Shown: in pieces, positions 4,789 to 5,000 of the stretch
Numbering within the stretch: position 1 is the stretch's first letter
Layout of the letters: every line of letters begins with the position of its first letter
NCBI GenBank assembly: GCA_002394605.1
Contig: DGUI01000036.1
Coordinates: forward strand, 1-5,000
Length of the DNA: 5,000 nucleotides
Source of the DNA: Mageeibacillus sp. UBA4314
Lineage (GTDB): Bacteria; Bacillota; Clostridia; Saccharofermentanales; Saccharofermentanaceae
Direction of reading: 5' to 3'
Position numbers and translations under genes: made by a program
The notes under the pieces: generated by a model
Told to the model about the DNA's origin: nothing
Seen by the model: the letters and a program-made list of their open reading frames with translations, nothing else
The model's database searches: none

Positions 4789-5000
4789 CATTCAGACTGG
4801 AGGCGGTTAGTCTGAGTACTTGTCTGACTATTCAGACTAACATTCAGACTAGGGGCGGTTAGTCTGAGTACTTGTCTGACTATTCAGACTAACGTTCAGA
4901 CTAGGGGCGGTTAGTCTGAGCTCTTGTCTGACTATTCAGACTAACGTTCAGACTAGAGGCAGTTAGTCTGAGTACTTGTCTGACTATTCAGACTGTTATG
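4778..5000. repeat. 52-bp tandem repeat array with four-arm dyads (right array)
   Basis: Four full units begin at 4778, 4830, 4882 and 4934. A partial fifth at 4986 loses the consensus after about nine bases. Each unit carries CAGAC twice, 12 nt apart, then GTCTG twice, 12 nt apart. Two hairpins form: CAGACTA/TAGTCTG around an 8-nt loop, and GTCTGA/TCAGAC around CTAT across the unit junction. All CAGAC and GTCTG arms are identical in the four units; the changes fall in spacers, loop and one closing base (CAGACTG in unit 1). No T-run follows the hairpins, and there are no unique spacers as in CRISPR. The array starts inside the nuclease-like gene, supplying its Ser-Asp-stop codons. It may resume beyond the window. 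Confidence 0.95.

Noticed and set aside
4778..5000. Integron attC sites (dyads with conserved structure and variable sequence, GTTAGTC close to GTTRRRY)
   Set aside because: Units are back to back with no cassette genes between them, the GTTAG arm is the inner and not the outer reverse arm, the consensus core is not met, and no integron integrase is seen.

Overview
This window looks like a chromosomal stretch from a Gram-positive, carbohydrate-degrading anaerobe of the Clostridia, probably a gut or rumen species. The evidence is strong AAGGAG-type ribosome binding sites, a lipoprotein GH16 beta-glucanase paired with a clostridial-style AraC regulator, and a small YozG-like repressor next to a DUF2975 membrane protein. 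The lineage is inferred from gene content only. No rRNA, tRNA, CRISPR array or transposase was seen.

Layout: 1-394 is a 52-bp tandem repeat array whose last unit has changed sequence. 401-1126 (minus) encodes an AraC-family regulator with an apparently leaderless promoter. It is divergent from 1229-2650 (plus), a secreted lipoprotein laminarinase-type GH16 enzyme with a C-terminal carbohydrate-binding-like domain and a strong terminator at 2678-2706. The ~100-bp divergent spacer carries helically phased ATCAT/ATCAC repeats, so the regulator may control both the glucanase and itself. 2735-2836 holds two 51-bp palindromic units. 3758-2945 (minus) is a two-gene operon, DUF2975 membrane protein then small Cro/C1 repressor, read from a promoter at 3866-3838. 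After an AT-rich spacer with phased T-tracts comes 4030-4788 (plus), an AT-rich gene for a probable PD-(D/E)XK-fold nuclease-like protein. Its last codons and stop lie in the first unit of another 52-bp tandem array (4778 to the window end).

The most striking feature is the repeats. Three arrays with mostly different sequences share one architecture: units of 51-52 bp, each with two forward arms 12 nt apart followed by two reverse-complement arms 12 nt apart. Left and right arrays share the exact skeleton CAR-N9-CAR-N16-YTG-N9-YTG-N6. The middle array keeps nearly the same spacing with TCTAT/ATAGA arms. Within arrays the arms are mostly constant while loops and spacers vary, and a few changes are compensatory. 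All arrays sit at gene 3' ends. This suggests a structure-conserved, sequence-variable repeat family; its function is unknown and cannot be read from the sequence.
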